The notes under the pieces are model-generated. The model saw only the letters and a program-made list of their open reading frames with translations, was not told the origin of the DNA and searched no databases. A stretch of DNA of 26,128 bases from Ignavibacteriales bacterium. GTDB taxonomy: Bacteria; Bacteroidota; Ignavibacteria; Ignavibacteriales; Melioribacteraceae. Numbering within the stretch: position 1 is the stretch's first letter; the number at the start of each line of letters is the position of its first letter. Below, one piece after another: positions 1-8,381 of the stretch. Made by a program: the position numbers and the translations under genes. The DNA is taken from contig JAGVBL010000342.1 of NCBI GenBank assembly GCA_020059785.1, positions 1 through 26,128 of the forward strand. Direction: 5' to 3'.

Positions 1-987
1 AGCACGGATAAGAAACCTGTTTATGAAATTGCAAGTCAGTCTATTACTGGTGTAGCAACAAATATTATTGCCGGTTTAGGTGTTGGAATGATGTCTACAG
101 CTCTGCCAATTATAATTATTGCGGCTGGAATTATCGGCTCATTTCACTTTGCCAGTTTATATGGAATTGCAATTGCAGCATTAGGAATGCTCTCTACAAC
201 AGGAATACAATTAGCGGTTGATGCATATGGACCAATTTCGGATAATGCCGGCGGAATTGCTGAAATGTCCGAGTTGCCAAAAGAAGTAAGAGAAAGAACA
301 GATAAACTTGACGCAGTTGGAAATACAACTGCAGCAATAGGCAAAGGTTTTGCAATAGGTTCTGCGGCATTAACAGCTTTAGCATTGTTTACCGCTTATA
401 TGCATCAAGCACAGATAAAAGTTATTGATCTTGCCCAGCCGATAATTATGGGAGGTGTTTTTGTTGGTGCAATGCTTCCATTTTTATTCTCTGCCTTAGC
501 AATGGGTGCAGTAGGAAGAGCTGCTAAACAAATGATTATTGAAGTAGGAAGACAGTTTAGAGAAATAAAAGGTTTAAGAGAAGGAACAGCCAAAGCTGAA
601 TATTCAAAATGTGTTGAAATTTCAACTAAAGCTGCTATAAAAGAAATGTTAATCCCCGGTTTAATGGCTGTCTTCATTCCTGTAGTAATTGGATTTATAA
701 GTAAGGAGATGCTTGCCGGATTACTTGCCGGTGTTACTGTAAGCGGAGTACTTATGGCTATTTTTCAGTCAAATTCAGGAGGTGCCTGGGATAATGCCAA
801 AAAATTAATTGAAGGCGGAATTGAAATTGAAGGTTTTACATATGTAAAAGGCTCGGAGGCTCATAAAGCTGCTGTTGTAGGCGATACCGTCGGAGACCCG
901 TTTAAAGATACATCGGGACCATCATTGAATATATTAATAAAACTTATGTCGGTAGTCTCTTTAGTTATTGCGCCGCTTATCAAATAG
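1..987 (+). CDS. hppA: Membrane-bound ion-pumping pyrophosphatase, C-terminal part (5' end outside window)
   Basis: The protein hydrolyses pyrophosphate and pumps H+ or Na+ across the cytoplasmic membrane. The reading frame is open from base 1 to the TAG at 985-987, giving 328 residues of a family that is usually about 670-800 long, so the N-terminal half lies upstream. The segment GPISDNAGGIAEM, followed by EVRERTDKLDAVGNTTAA and GKGFAIGSA, is the conserved active-site region of the family. The C-terminal part GSEAHKAAVVGDTVGDPFKD is also typical, and several long hydrophobic helices lie between these. Alanine after GNTT, where K+-independent enzymes carry lysine, suggests the K+-dependent class. 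Whether it pumps Na+ or H+ depends on residues outside the window. A methionine at 88 is internal, not the start. Confidence 0.96.
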   Translation, partial: STDKKPVYEIASQSITGVATNIIAGLGVGMMSTALPIIIIAAGIIGSFHFASLYGIAIAALGMLSTTGIQLAVDAYGPISDNAGGIAEMSELPKEVRERTDKLDAVGNTTAAIGKGFAIGSAALTALALFTAYMHQAQIKVIDLAQPIIMGGVFVGAMLPFLFSALAMGAVGRAAKQMIIEVGRQFREIKGLREGTAKAEYSKCVEISTKAAIKEMLIPGLMAVFIPVVIGFISKEMLAGLLAGVTVSGVLMAIFQSNSGGAWDNAKKLIEGGIEIEGFTYVKGSEAHKAAVVGDTVGDPFKDTSGPSLNILIKLMSVVSLVIAPLIK

Positions 988-998
988 TCTTATTTTTG
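968..998 (+). promoter_or_regulatory. Candidate Bacteroidetes-type promoter for the rpsF operon
   Basis: TTG at 968-970, a 20-base gap and TATTTTTG at 991-998 fit the -33 TTG / -7 TAnnTTTG pattern described for Bacteroidetes. The upstream part lies in the 3' end of the pyrophosphatase gene. A start near 1003-1006 would give a leader of about 70 bases before rpsF. The same TTG-N20-TAnnTTTG geometry occurs upstream of the DtxR gene at 25902-25872. In AT-rich DNA such matches also arise by chance. Confidence 0.35.
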
Positions 999-1072
999 TA
1001 ACCTAATTTATTAACCCTGCTTACATACATTCGCAGTGTTGTAGGCCAAAAGTCCATAGGGAGGTGAAAAGA

Positions 1073-1462
1073 ATGCGAACCAGAAACTACGAGAGTGTTG
1101 TTTTAATTAATGCAGCATTGGAAGATGAACAAATTGAAGCAACAGTTTCAAGAATCCTTGAAGTAATTTCCACCAACGGTGGTGAATTAATCGAAGCGGA
1201 TAAATGGGGAAGAAAACGTCTCGCTTATCCAATCAACAAATCGAAAAGCGGTTACTATCTTGTAATTCGTTTCAAAGCTTCAACCCAACTTATTTCAATT
1301 TTAGAACGTAATTATCGGCTGGATGAAAATATCATCCGTTATCTTACTATTGCTCTTGATAAGGATGCGATGGAAGCAATATCTAAACAAAAAGAATCTT
1401 CAAAGCAGAATGAAGTTGTTGTTAATGAAGTAGTATCTAACAACAATGAAGGTAATGAATAA
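1073..1462 (+). CDS. rpsF: 30S ribosomal protein S6
   Basis: S6 is a small-subunit protein that binds 16S rRNA together with S18. The 129-residue product begins MRTRNYESVVLINAAL and carries the family pattern WGRKRLAYPINKSKSGYYLVIRF around residues 45-67. An acidic and asparagine-rich tail follows residue 105. I place the start at the ATG at 1073. An upstream in-frame GTG at 1064 lies inside the strong ribosome-binding site AGGGAGGTG (1058-1066) and is therefore unlikely to be used. It is first in the order S6, SSB, S18, L9, which is conserved in many bacteria, with 27 bases to ssb. Confidence 0.96.
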   Translation: MRTRNYESVVLINAALEDEQIEATVSRILEVISTNGGELIEADKWGRKRLAYPINKSKSGYYLVIRFKASTQLISILERNYRLDENIIRYLTIALDKDAMEAISKQKESSKQNEVVVNEVVSNNNEGNE

Positions 1463-1489
1463 CAAATTAGACAAGTAAGGGAGGTCACG

Positions 1490-1969
1490 ATGGCTGAATT
1501 AAAGATGCCAGAACTTAACAGTGTAATTGTAGCAGGTAACTTAACAAAGGATCCTGTCTTCAGACAAACATCAAATAACACTCCTGTTGTCAATTTTCAT
1601 ATTGCAGCCAACAGAAGATATAAAGACAGCAGCAATCAATGGCAGGAAGATGTTTGCTATGTTGGAGTTGTAGCCTGGAATAAATTAGCAGATAGCTGCA
1701 AAGATCGTCTTAAAAAAGGAAGTGCTGTTTTAATTGATGGTGAACTTCAAAGCAGAACTTTTAAGACAGAAGATGGTAAGAACAGAACAGTTGTTGAAAT
1801 AAAAGCAAAGAGAATTCAATTCTTAAATAAATTCAGCAAGAATATGGAAAATGGTGTCGATATTGCTGTAGATTCTTCTGTTGAAGAATCCGATTACGAA
1901 GACAATTCATTCGATAAATTTTTGACTGATGAAGAATCAGATTTAATGAAAAATGGTGATAAACAATGA
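1490..1969 (+). CDS. ssb: Single-stranded DNA-binding protein
   Basis: The protein coats single-stranded DNA in replication, recombination and repair. The OB fold covers about residues 9-113, with SVIVAGNLTKDPVFRQT near the start, then VVNFHIAANRRYKD, WNKLADSCKDRLKKGSAVLIDGEL and a closing VVEIKAKRIQFL. At 159 residues it has normal length. The tail after residue 115 is acidic and probably disordered. It ends in SDLMKNGDKQ, not the DDxIPF-type tip through which most bacterial SSBs recruit partner proteins. Start ATG at 1490 has a clear GGGAGGT site. The last four bases overlap the start of rpsR (ATGA), suggesting translational coupling. Confidence 0.95.
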   Translation: MAELKMPELNSVIVAGNLTKDPVFRQTSNNTPVVNFHIAANRRYKDSSNQWQEDVCYVGVVAWNKLADSCKDRLKKGSAVLIDGELQSRTFKTEDGKNRTVVEIKAKRIQFLNKFSKNMENGVDIAVDSSVEESDYEDNSFDKFLTDEESDLMKNGDKQ

Positions 1970-2187
1970 GAAAAGAAGTAAAACAAAAAAAAGTGAAGAG
2001 AACAATCGATAGTTATATCGATTACAAAGATTCTAAACAGCTCCAGAGGTTTTTAACTGACCAAGGTAAAATAATACCGAGGAGAATAACAGGGCTAACT
2101 GCTAAACAACATCGTGAACTTGTTACAGCAATTAAAAGAGCCCGTCATCTAGCAATTTTACCATTCGTTTCCGAAGCGGTTAAGTAA
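1966..2187 (+). CDS. rpsR: 30S ribosomal protein S18
   Basis: S18 is a small-subunit protein that pairs with S6. The 73-residue protein has the family core IDYKDSKQLQRFLTDQGKI, then IPRRITGLTAKQHRELVTAIKRARHLAILPF. It contains no cysteine, so it is the zinc-free form. Its ATG overlaps the ssb stop as ATGA, and the rplI start follows 14 bases after its stop. Length and position in the operon are normal. Confidence 0.96.
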   Translation: MRKEVKQKKVKRTIDSYIDYKDSKQLQRFLTDQGKIIPRRITGLTAKQHRELVTAIKRARHLAILPFVSEAVK

Positions 2188-2201
2188 TAGGGAGTGACAC
2201 A

Positions 2202-2645
2202 ATGAAAGTAATACTTAGAAAAAACTTTGATCAGCTCGGTAAAGTAGGCGATGTTGTAAACGTTAAAGACGGATATGCAAGAAACTACCTGATTCCAAGA
2301 CAGATTGCATATCAGGCAACAGCCGGAAATATCCGTGCCCTGGAAGAAGAAAAAAAACAAATTGTTAAAAAAGAAGCCAAAGAACTTGAATCTGCTCAAA
2401 AACTGGCGTCGGAACTCGAAAAAATATCTATTACCATTCCTGTTAAGGTTGGTGAAGAAGATAAAATATTCGGTGCCGTTACTCACCAGATGATTGCAGA
2501 TGCAATTAACGAGAAGGGTTTCGAAATAGATAAACGTAAAATCGATATTACAGAACAAATAAAAGCTCTTGGTATTTACACTGTTTCTGTTAAACTTCAT
2601 CCAAGTGTTAATGCTTCTGTTAAAACTTGGGTTGTAAGGGAATAG
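2202..2645 (+). CDS. rplI: 50S ribosomal protein L9
   Basis: L9 is a large-subunit protein that spans the stalk base and L1 region and helps maintain reading frame. The product is 147 residues. The N-terminal domain has the L9 signature: MKVILRKNF, LGKVGDVVNVKDGYARNYLIP to about residue 32. A lysine/glutamate-rich connecting helix covers about residues 40-75, and a C-terminal domain follows, with KIFGAVT and DKRKIDI. The start ATG at 2202 follows GGGAG at 2190-2194. It closes the S6-SSB-S18-L9 operon. No terminator is seen in the 59 bases before secD, so read-through is possible. Confidence 0.96.
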   Translation: MKVILRKNFDQLGKVGDVVNVKDGYARNYLIPRQIAYQATAGNIRALEEEKKQIVKKEAKELESAQKLASELEKISITIPVKVGEEDKIFGAVTHQMIADAINEKGFEIDKRKIDITEQIKALGIYTVSVKLHPSVNASVKTWVVRE

Positions 2646-2704
2646 TTTTAAATTTTATATCCCTACTTAATTGATAATTTCAAAAACAAAATTTTAGACA
2701 CGGA

Positions 2705-4582
2705 ATGAAAGAAATAAGATTTAGACTGATAATCATTCTCGGCGCTATTGCTCTTAGTTTATACTTACTATATCCAACTTTTCAAGACTATCAGAATAAC
2801 AAAGAGGTTGGTAAAAAACTAGAATCGTTATCCGATAGCATAAAAAAGAGCAATCCTGTTATCTCTTCTATTGAATTGAAGGAGATCATTCAAAATAAAA
2901 AGGATAGCATCCTTACAAGTAATCCTGAATACAAATCGGCGCGAGATAAAAGAGTAAAGCTTGGACTCGATTTACAGGGCGGAATGTACCTTGTAATGGA
3001 AGTAAACACTGCTAAATTACTTGAACGGTTAGCTAAGGACCCCGACGAACAGTTCAAGCAATTATTAAAGGAAGCTGAGAAAGAAACAAAGTTATCCGAA
3101 GAAAATGTTGTTACCATTCTTGCTCGTAAAATGCAAGCAAAAGGAATCCGTTTGAGCCGCTATTTTGGTTCTATCCGCGAGGATGATGCAGATATTCAAA
3201 AAAGACTCCTTGAACAGGAATCCGATGCCGTTACCAGAGCAATTGAAATTATTAGCAACAGAGTAAATCAATACGGAGTATCTGAACCCAGTATTCAAAA
3301 ACAGGGTTCAAGAAGAATTATTGTTGAATTACCCGGTATTTCAAGAGAGGAAGAAGCTAAAAGACTTTTACAGGGAAGAGCTCTTCTAGAGTTTAAGTTA
3401 CTGAAGGATCCTGAATTCGCTATCCCGATTATGAATAGAATTGATGAAGTTCTTGCAGCTAAAGATTCTTCTGCTAAAACAACACCCGCTGATTCAACAA
3501 AACAATTAACTGAAGCAGAGTTTGCAAAACAACATCCATTCTTTTCACTTGCAAGATTAATCGATCCTCAGGGAAGAATGGCTGATGTATTTGTTAAAAA
3601 ATCCGACCGCGAAACTTTAAACAATTTATTGACAAGACCGGAAGTTTTAAAAGTTATTCCTGATAATATTGAATTTATTTACGAAGCAAAACCGGAAATA
3701 GCCGAAGGCGTTGAATATTATAGAATGTATATGGTTAACAAACAAGCTGAACTTACCGGTGGAGTTATTGTTGATGCCCAATCAAACATTGATCCAACTA
3801 CTTCTGCACCTATTGTTACTATGCAGATGAATGCAGAAGGTTCACGCGAGTGGGCAAGAATTACCGGCTCCAATATTGGCAAACGTTGTGCAATTGTTAT
3901 GGATGGTCAAGCATATTCTGCTCCTACAATCCATAATAAAATTTCCGGCGGTAACTCCCAGATAAGCGGCATACCAAATCTTGACGAAGCTAAACTTCTG
4001 GAAATTGTTCTTAAAGCCGGTGCTCTACCTGCTCCTATTGATATTATTGAAGAAAGGACTGTTGGGCCATCTTTAGGCCAGGATTCTATCAGCCAGGGAT
4101 TTAATTCAATGTGGCTTGGCTATATGATAGTAGCGGTTTTCATGATTATCTATTATAAAAAAGCCGGAACAATGGCTGACCTTGGAGTAATTGTAACAAT
4201 CCTTTTAATTCTCGGAATATTAGCCGGATTTCAGGGAACACTTACATTACCGGGTATTGCCGGTATAGTTCTAACAATGGGAATGGCTGTAGATGCTAAC
4301 GTTCTTATTTACGAAAGAATAAGAGAAGAATTATCAACTGGTAAGACTGTTAAAGCTGCCGTTGAGAGCGGATTTAAACACTCTTTCTCAGCTATCTTCG
4401 ACTCCAACATTACTACATTTTTTACAGGTGTTATTTTATATCAATTTGGAAGTGGCCCAATTCAAGGATTTGCATTAACACTAATGATTGGAATTGCTGC
4501 AAGCTTATTCAGTGCACTTGTTCTTGTAAGAGTAATGTTCGATTTCATGATTTCTAAAGGTTTAAAAATCCAAGTAGGTTAA
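2705..4582 (+). CDS. secD: Protein translocase subunit SecD
   Basis: SecD works with SecF at the Sec channel, using the proton-motive force to draw secreted proteins across the inner membrane. The 625-residue product has one N-terminal membrane helix (about 7-23) and the conserved LGLDLQGGMYLVMEV motif at 86-100. A large periplasmic domain follows, then TVGPSLGQDSI and five C-terminal helices that include GMAVDANVLIYERIREEL. The size is normal. The region before the ATG at 2705 is a poor ribosome-binding site (ACGGA close to the start), unlike the strong sites of the ribosomal genes upstream. secF follows after 20 bases in the same operon. Confidence 0.97.
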   Translation: MKEIRFRLIIILGAIALSLYLLYPTFQDYQNNKEVGKKLESLSDSIKKSNPVISSIELKEIIQNKKDSILTSNPEYKSARDKRVKLGLDLQGGMYLVMEVNTAKLLERLAKDPDEQFKQLLKEAEKETKLSEENVVTILARKMQAKGIRLSRYFGSIREDDADIQKRLLEQESDAVTRAIEIISNRVNQYGVSEPSIQKQGSRRIIVELPGISREEEAKRLLQGRALLEFKLLKDPEFAIPIMNRIDEVLAAKDSSAKTTPADSTKQLTEAEFAKQHPFFSLARLIDPQGRMADVFVKKSDRETLNNLLTRPEVLKVIPDNIEFIYEAKPEIAEGVEYYRMYMVNKQAELTGGVIVDAQSNIDPTTSAPIVTMQMNAEGSREWARITGSNIGKRCAIVMDGQAYSAPTIHNKISGGNSQISGIPNLDEAKLLEIVLKAGALPAPIDIIEERTVGPSLGQDSISQGFNSMWLGYMIVAVFMIIYYKKAGTMADLGVIVTILLILGILAGFQGTLTLPGIAGIVLTMGMAVDANVLIYERIREELSTGKTVKAAVESGFKHSFSAIFDSNITTFFTGVILYQFGSGPIQGFALTLMIGIAASLFSALVLVRVMFDFMISKGLKIQVG

Positions 4583-4602
4583 TTTTAGGAGATATTGAAT
4601 AA

Positions 4603-5742
4603 ATGCGATTATTCGAGAATTTAAATATTGATTTCATGAGTAAAAGAAATTTCTTTTACCTTGTATCGTCTGTAATCATCGCCCTTGGTGCATTGAGTAT
4701 TATATTCAGAGGATTGGAGTTTGGAATAGATTTCAAAGGCGGTTCCGAAATTGCTATCGAATTCACAAATCCTATTGAAATAAGCCAGGTTAGAAGCGAG
4801 GTTGAAAAAATTGGGCTGGGAAATGTTGAAGTAAAAACTTTTGGTGGTTCTACCGGAGTTTTATTAAGAACCGAATTACAAGAAATACCTCAGAATGTTT
4901 TACCGCATGTTAAATCCAAGATTGAAAATATAATTTCTAATACATTACCCGGTATTCAGAAACAAATTACTGATTCAACTAACAACTCAATTACATATTC
5001 TTTTCCTGATGAGGAAACTACCGACAAGATATATGATAGATTGAATCAAACCGGTTTTCAGACCTTGCGCCTTAATGACGAAGAGATTAAAAATGCTCTC
5101 GTTGTTCGGCTTGGAATTTCTGATTGGATAAAAGAAACACTCTCAGAAAAATTTGCCGACAACCCATTTACTGTTCTTAAAGAAGAAAAGGTTGGACCTA
5201 AAATTGGTCAGGAATTAAAACGCGATGTTGTTCTTGCAGTATTCCTGTCTCTTGTAGTAATTTTAATTTACTTAGGCTTCCGTTTCAAATTTATTTTTGC
5301 AGTTGGTGCAGTTGCTGCTCTATTCCATGACGTACTTATAACACTTGGAATCTTTTCCGTTTTGTATGGTATGATACCCGGATTTAATTTGGAAATTACT
5401 ACAAGCGTTGTTGCTGCATTTCTTACATTAGTCGGTTATTCAATAAACGATACTGTGGTTGTGTTCGATAGAGTAAGAGAATACTTAAAAATTCATAAAA
5501 CTTTACCTTTGGAAGAAACAATGAACCGAGCTATCAATAGAACAATGAGTAGAACTATTATTACCGGTTTAACAACTCTTCTAACTGTTATTGTTCTGAT
5601 GGTTTTTGGCGGCGAAGTACTTAAAGGATTTGCTTTTGCACTCTTTATTGGAATTCTAACAGGTACTTACTCTTCAATTTTCGTTGCAAGTGCATTCGGT
5701 TTAGAAGTTGCAACACGAACAAATAAAAAAGTTCAGTTTTAG
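4603..5742 (+). CDS. secF: Protein translocase subunit SecF
   Basis: SecF is the partner of SecD in the inner-membrane SecDF complex. The product is 379 residues with a first membrane helix at about 16-35 and the FGIDFKGGSEIAIEF motif at 40-54. Then come VGPKIGQELKRDV and a five-helix membrane domain with VGYSINDTVVVFDRVRE. The periplasmic part between helices 1 and 2 (about residues 55-205) is longer than in many SecF proteins, which are often near 300-320 residues. The start ATG at 4603 follows AGGAGAT at 4587-4593. A strong terminator follows 20 bases after the stop. No yajC is visible in this window. Confidence 0.97.
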   Translation: MRLFENLNIDFMSKRNFFYLVSSVIIALGALSIIFRGLEFGIDFKGGSEIAIEFTNPIEISQVRSEVEKIGLGNVEVKTFGGSTGVLLRTELQEIPQNVLPHVKSKIENIISNTLPGIQKQITDSTNNSITYSFPDEETTDKIYDRLNQTGFQTLRLNDEEIKNALVVRLGISDWIKETLSEKFADNPFTVLKEEKVGPKIGQELKRDVVLAVFLSLVVILIYLGFRFKFIFAVGAVAALFHDVLITLGIFSVLYGMIPGFNLEITTSVVAAFLTLVGYSINDTVVVFDRVREYLKIHKTLPLEETMNRAINRTMSRTIITGLTTLLTVIVLMVFGGEVLKGFAFALFIGILTGTYSSIFVASAFGLEVATRTNKKVQF

Positions 5743-5762
5743 TTTATCTTATTACATTTATA

Positions 5763-5789
5763 AAAAAACCGGCGCCATGCCGGTTTTTT
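5763..5789. terminator. Bidirectional rho-independent terminator between secF and the phosphatase operon
   Basis: A perfect 11-bp stem pairs 5763-5773 (AAAAAACCGGC) with 5779-5789 (GCCGGTTTTTT) around a 5-base loop. The A and T runs give a U-tract on either strand. It lies between two convergent genes and can end both transcripts. Confidence 0.92.
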
Positions 5790-5813
5790 ATTTTAAAGTT
5801 TTCCTGTATGTTA

Positions 5814-8381
5814 TCAACTAACTTTCAGAACAATAAACGTTATATCATCATATTGATCCTCGCTTCCTCTAAAGGATTCCAGATCGTTCACTATTACTTT
5901 GCTTATTCTCTCGCTGGTTAAATCTTTATTGGCAACAAGCAGACTCTTCAATCTATTTATTCCATAAAGTTCTTCCTTATTATTCATTAACTCTGTAACG
6001 CCATCCGAATAAAGAAAGATTAGATCCCCTTTATTCAATTTAAGGGTTATCTCTTCAATTGTAGAATTGAATACTTCCCCTTTATCCAGTCCTATTCCAA
6101 CTCCACCGGGCTGATAAATTTCGAGAACATTATCATTAATTCTTATCAATGGAGTATGCCCGGCACGAACAAATGTAATTTCGCTCTTATCTGTATCAAT
6201 TAATGCTAATGTTAATGTAATGAACCAGTTTTTTTCAATCTCGTTGTAAATTTTCTTGTTGATTTCAATAAGAATTTCTTTTGGCGATTTCAATTCAGAA
6301 CAGTATAATCTTATCATTGTTTGAATCTTGGACATATAAAAAGATCCACTTAAACCTTTTCCGGATACATCACTTATAACAACAAACAATTTTTTTTCAG
6401 ATATTTTAATAAAGTCATAATAATCACCGCCAACATGCATTGCCGGAAACATCGTCCCATAGATATCCACTCCTTCAATTTGCAGTGCCACCTTTGGCAA
6501 AAGGCTTTCTTGAATTCTTCTGGCATTCTCCAGATCAATTTCAATTTTCTGTTTCTGAATTTCAGAATCATATAATCTGGCACTTTCAATTGAGATTGCG
6601 GTCTGACTTGCAGCAGAGATTAATAATTCCATTTCCTTTGATGTAAATTGCGAGCCGGAAATTTTTACTCCGAATAGCAACACTCCTATTACTTTCGATT
6701 TTATTATTAATGGAACAATAGTATAGACTTCCTCTTCAAGTATTGCAGAAAATCTTCCTTCGGCAGCTCTTTTAAAATCCTGGCGTTCCAGAACTGCTTT
6801 TTTACCTAATTGCATTTCGGAAATAAAATAATTTTCGATTGCCGAGTTCTCATCATAAATTTTAAGATCGGGATTATTAAAACCTTCCTGTCGAACTATA
6901 TGATAAGCTCTCTCCTTACCAAAATTATTTAGCATAATACCAAAATGCTTTAATCTAAGCGACTTTACAAAAAGCTGTTCAACGGCATTAAGAATGTTAT
7001 CAGTGCCGACTATTACTGTTACATCATTACTGAATTTAAGAAGGTTCTTTTGAAATAGAAATTGTTCCGGATAAAATTTCTCTGTAAGTAGTTCCTGAAA
7101 ACGGTCTTTTGTAGACTGAAATACAACAGCAAATATCACAAAGATTACACCGGCAATAATTCCCTGATATTCATCGCTTAAAAAAGAACCAACACTCTGC
7201 CCAATAAAATAAATTATAAGAAAATAAATACCGGCTAATGCTGCGGTGGCTGTTCCGTAAACAATTGTATTTCTTATTACATCGCTTACATCCATCAAAG
7301 AGTACCTGAAAATAGAATAACCGAAAGCAACAGGAAGCAACGCTATAAGAATTATTGGTGCAAAGTAGGCTGGGTTATTAAAAATTAAACCGGCAATTGA
7401 CGGGGCTATAAAATTTGTATAAACAAGCGCTAAAATTCCTACAAGGTATGCAAGTAAAATAATAAAGATTGGAACACGCTCTTTTTTGGTTTTTAATTTC
7501 AGATAACCAATTAACAATAAAATAAAGCCGGATAAAAATCCTATTCCATTTAAAATTCCAATTAAATTATTCTGAGAAGCATATACTTTTTCGTACCTGT
7601 TTATATATACAAAAATAATTTTTATTAGCAGCATTATAATAAAGATACCCAGCGGAATTAAGTAAAGTTTTTTATCGAACCATTTTTTATTTGAATATGA
7701 AAAATCCTTCGGAAAAATCGAAAAGAATTTAAACAACATAAATGGCAGAAATATTGCAGCCGCTTGCGATATGTTATCAACAAGTAATGGAATTAGTGGG
7801 GTTCTAAATAGAGGGTTATCAACTACCATTCCTCTATAAAGCAAACTGGTCATTGCATTAATTACCAGGACAATACCAATTCTATAAAACAGCGATTGAG
7901 TTTTACCATCCGGTTTTACCAGAATTACAACAAAACCCACAATTAGCCATAGAGTAGAAAGAAGTACAAATGCGAGTCCGGGAATATTAATTAGTTTTTT
8001 AACAAGCACAGGAGTATCAAAAGTACTGTCTCCTCTTTTTATAGTATATGTAGCATAATCTCCTTTTTGAACTTTATCCAGAATTTGTGTGGCAATAAAA
8101 TTATTTATGGCTTTTTTACCATCGATTGCAACAAGAATATCACCATTCTTAATTCCAGCTTGATATGTAACTCCATCAATCTTTACCTGATCGAAGATAA
8201 TGATAGAACTACCATCAGAATCTTTTTTTTGAATCCAGAGACATTCATCATTGGATTGTGCGGTGATATAATAAATAAAGATAAAGTTGATAATGCTTAT
8301 TATAGCAAAGAGTATAAATGAGGAGACTATAAACTTGGTTCTATTGGCAATATAAAATCTTTTTATACTATTGTGCATCAT
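5814..8381 (-). CDS. Membrane SpoIIE-type PP2C phosphatase with PDZ-like, multi-TM and GAF modules
   Basis: The likely role is a Ser/Thr phosphatase that removes phosphate from a STAS anti-anti-sigma protein. The 855-residue order is: membrane helix (about 18-39); PDZ-like segment (about 60-125, with QAGIKNGDILVAIDGK); about nine more helices (about 133-421); GAF-like domain (about 455-600); SpoIIE/PP2C domain (about 617-855). The metal-binding aspartates are visible at D653 (VGGDYYD), D671 (SDVSGKG), D793 (YSDG) and D845/D846 (QYDDIT). The membrane part, including FGYSIFRYSLMDV, resembles the input region of ComP-like histidine kinases. It is the last gene of the operon, and its ATG overlaps the previous stop. 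A second ATG at 8378 is better spaced from AAGGTGA. The input signal is unknown. Confidence 0.88.
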   Translation of the reverse strand: MMHNSIKRFYIANRTKFIVSSFILFAIISIINFIFIYYITAQSNDECLWIQKKDSDGSSIIIFDQVKIDGVTYQAGIKNGDILVAIDGKKAINNFIATQILDKVQKGDYATYTIKRGDSTFDTPVLVKKLINIPGLAFVLLSTLWLIVGFVVILVKPDGKTQSLFYRIGIVLVINAMTSLLYRGMVVDNPLFRTPLIPLLVDNISQAAAIFLPFMLFKFFSIFPKDFSYSNKKWFDKKLYLIPLGIFIIMLLIKIIFVYINRYEKVYASQNNLIGILNGIGFLSGFILLLIGYLKLKTKKERVPIFIILLAYLVGILALVYTNFIAPSIAGLIFNNPAYFAPIILIALLPVAFGYSIFRYSLMDVSDVIRNTIVYGTATAALAGIYFLIIYFIGQSVGSFLSDEYQGIIAGVIFVIFAVVFQSTKDRFQELLTEKFYPEQFLFQKNLLKFSNDVTVIVGTDNILNAVEQLFVKSLRLKHFGIMLNNFGKERAYHIVRQEGFNNPDLKIYDENSAIENYFISEMQLGKKAVLERQDFKRAAEGRFSAILEEEVYTIVPLIIKSKVIGVLLFGVKISGSQFTSKEMELLISAASQTAISIESARLYDSEIQKQKIEIDLENARRIQESLLPKVALQIEGVDIYGTMFPAMHVGGDYYDFIKISEKKLFVVISDVSGKGLSGSFYMSKIQTMIRLYCSELKSPKEILIEINKKIYNEIEKNWFITLTLALIDTDKSEITFVRAGHTPLIRINDNVLEIYQPGGVGIGLDKGEVFNSTIEEITLKLNKGDLIFLYSDGVTELMNNKEELYGINRLKSLLVANKDLTSERISKVIVNDLESFRGSEDQYDDITFIVLKVS

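Noticed and set aside
1064..1072. GTG at 1064 as the rpsF start, adding three residues
   Set aside because: The GTG is part of the ribosome-binding site AGGGAGGTG. The ATG at 1073 has ideal spacing and gives the usual S6 N-terminus.
999..1072. S6:S18 autoregulatory RNA motif in the rpsF leader
   Set aside because: Only a short CTGC/GCAG pair is visible, and I cannot find the expected CCG-bulge arrangement.
2145..2600. Long open frame on the - strand opposite rplI
   Set aside because: It is antisense to a certain ribosomal protein gene, its product is phenylalanine- and asparagine-rich, and it has no recognisable domain.
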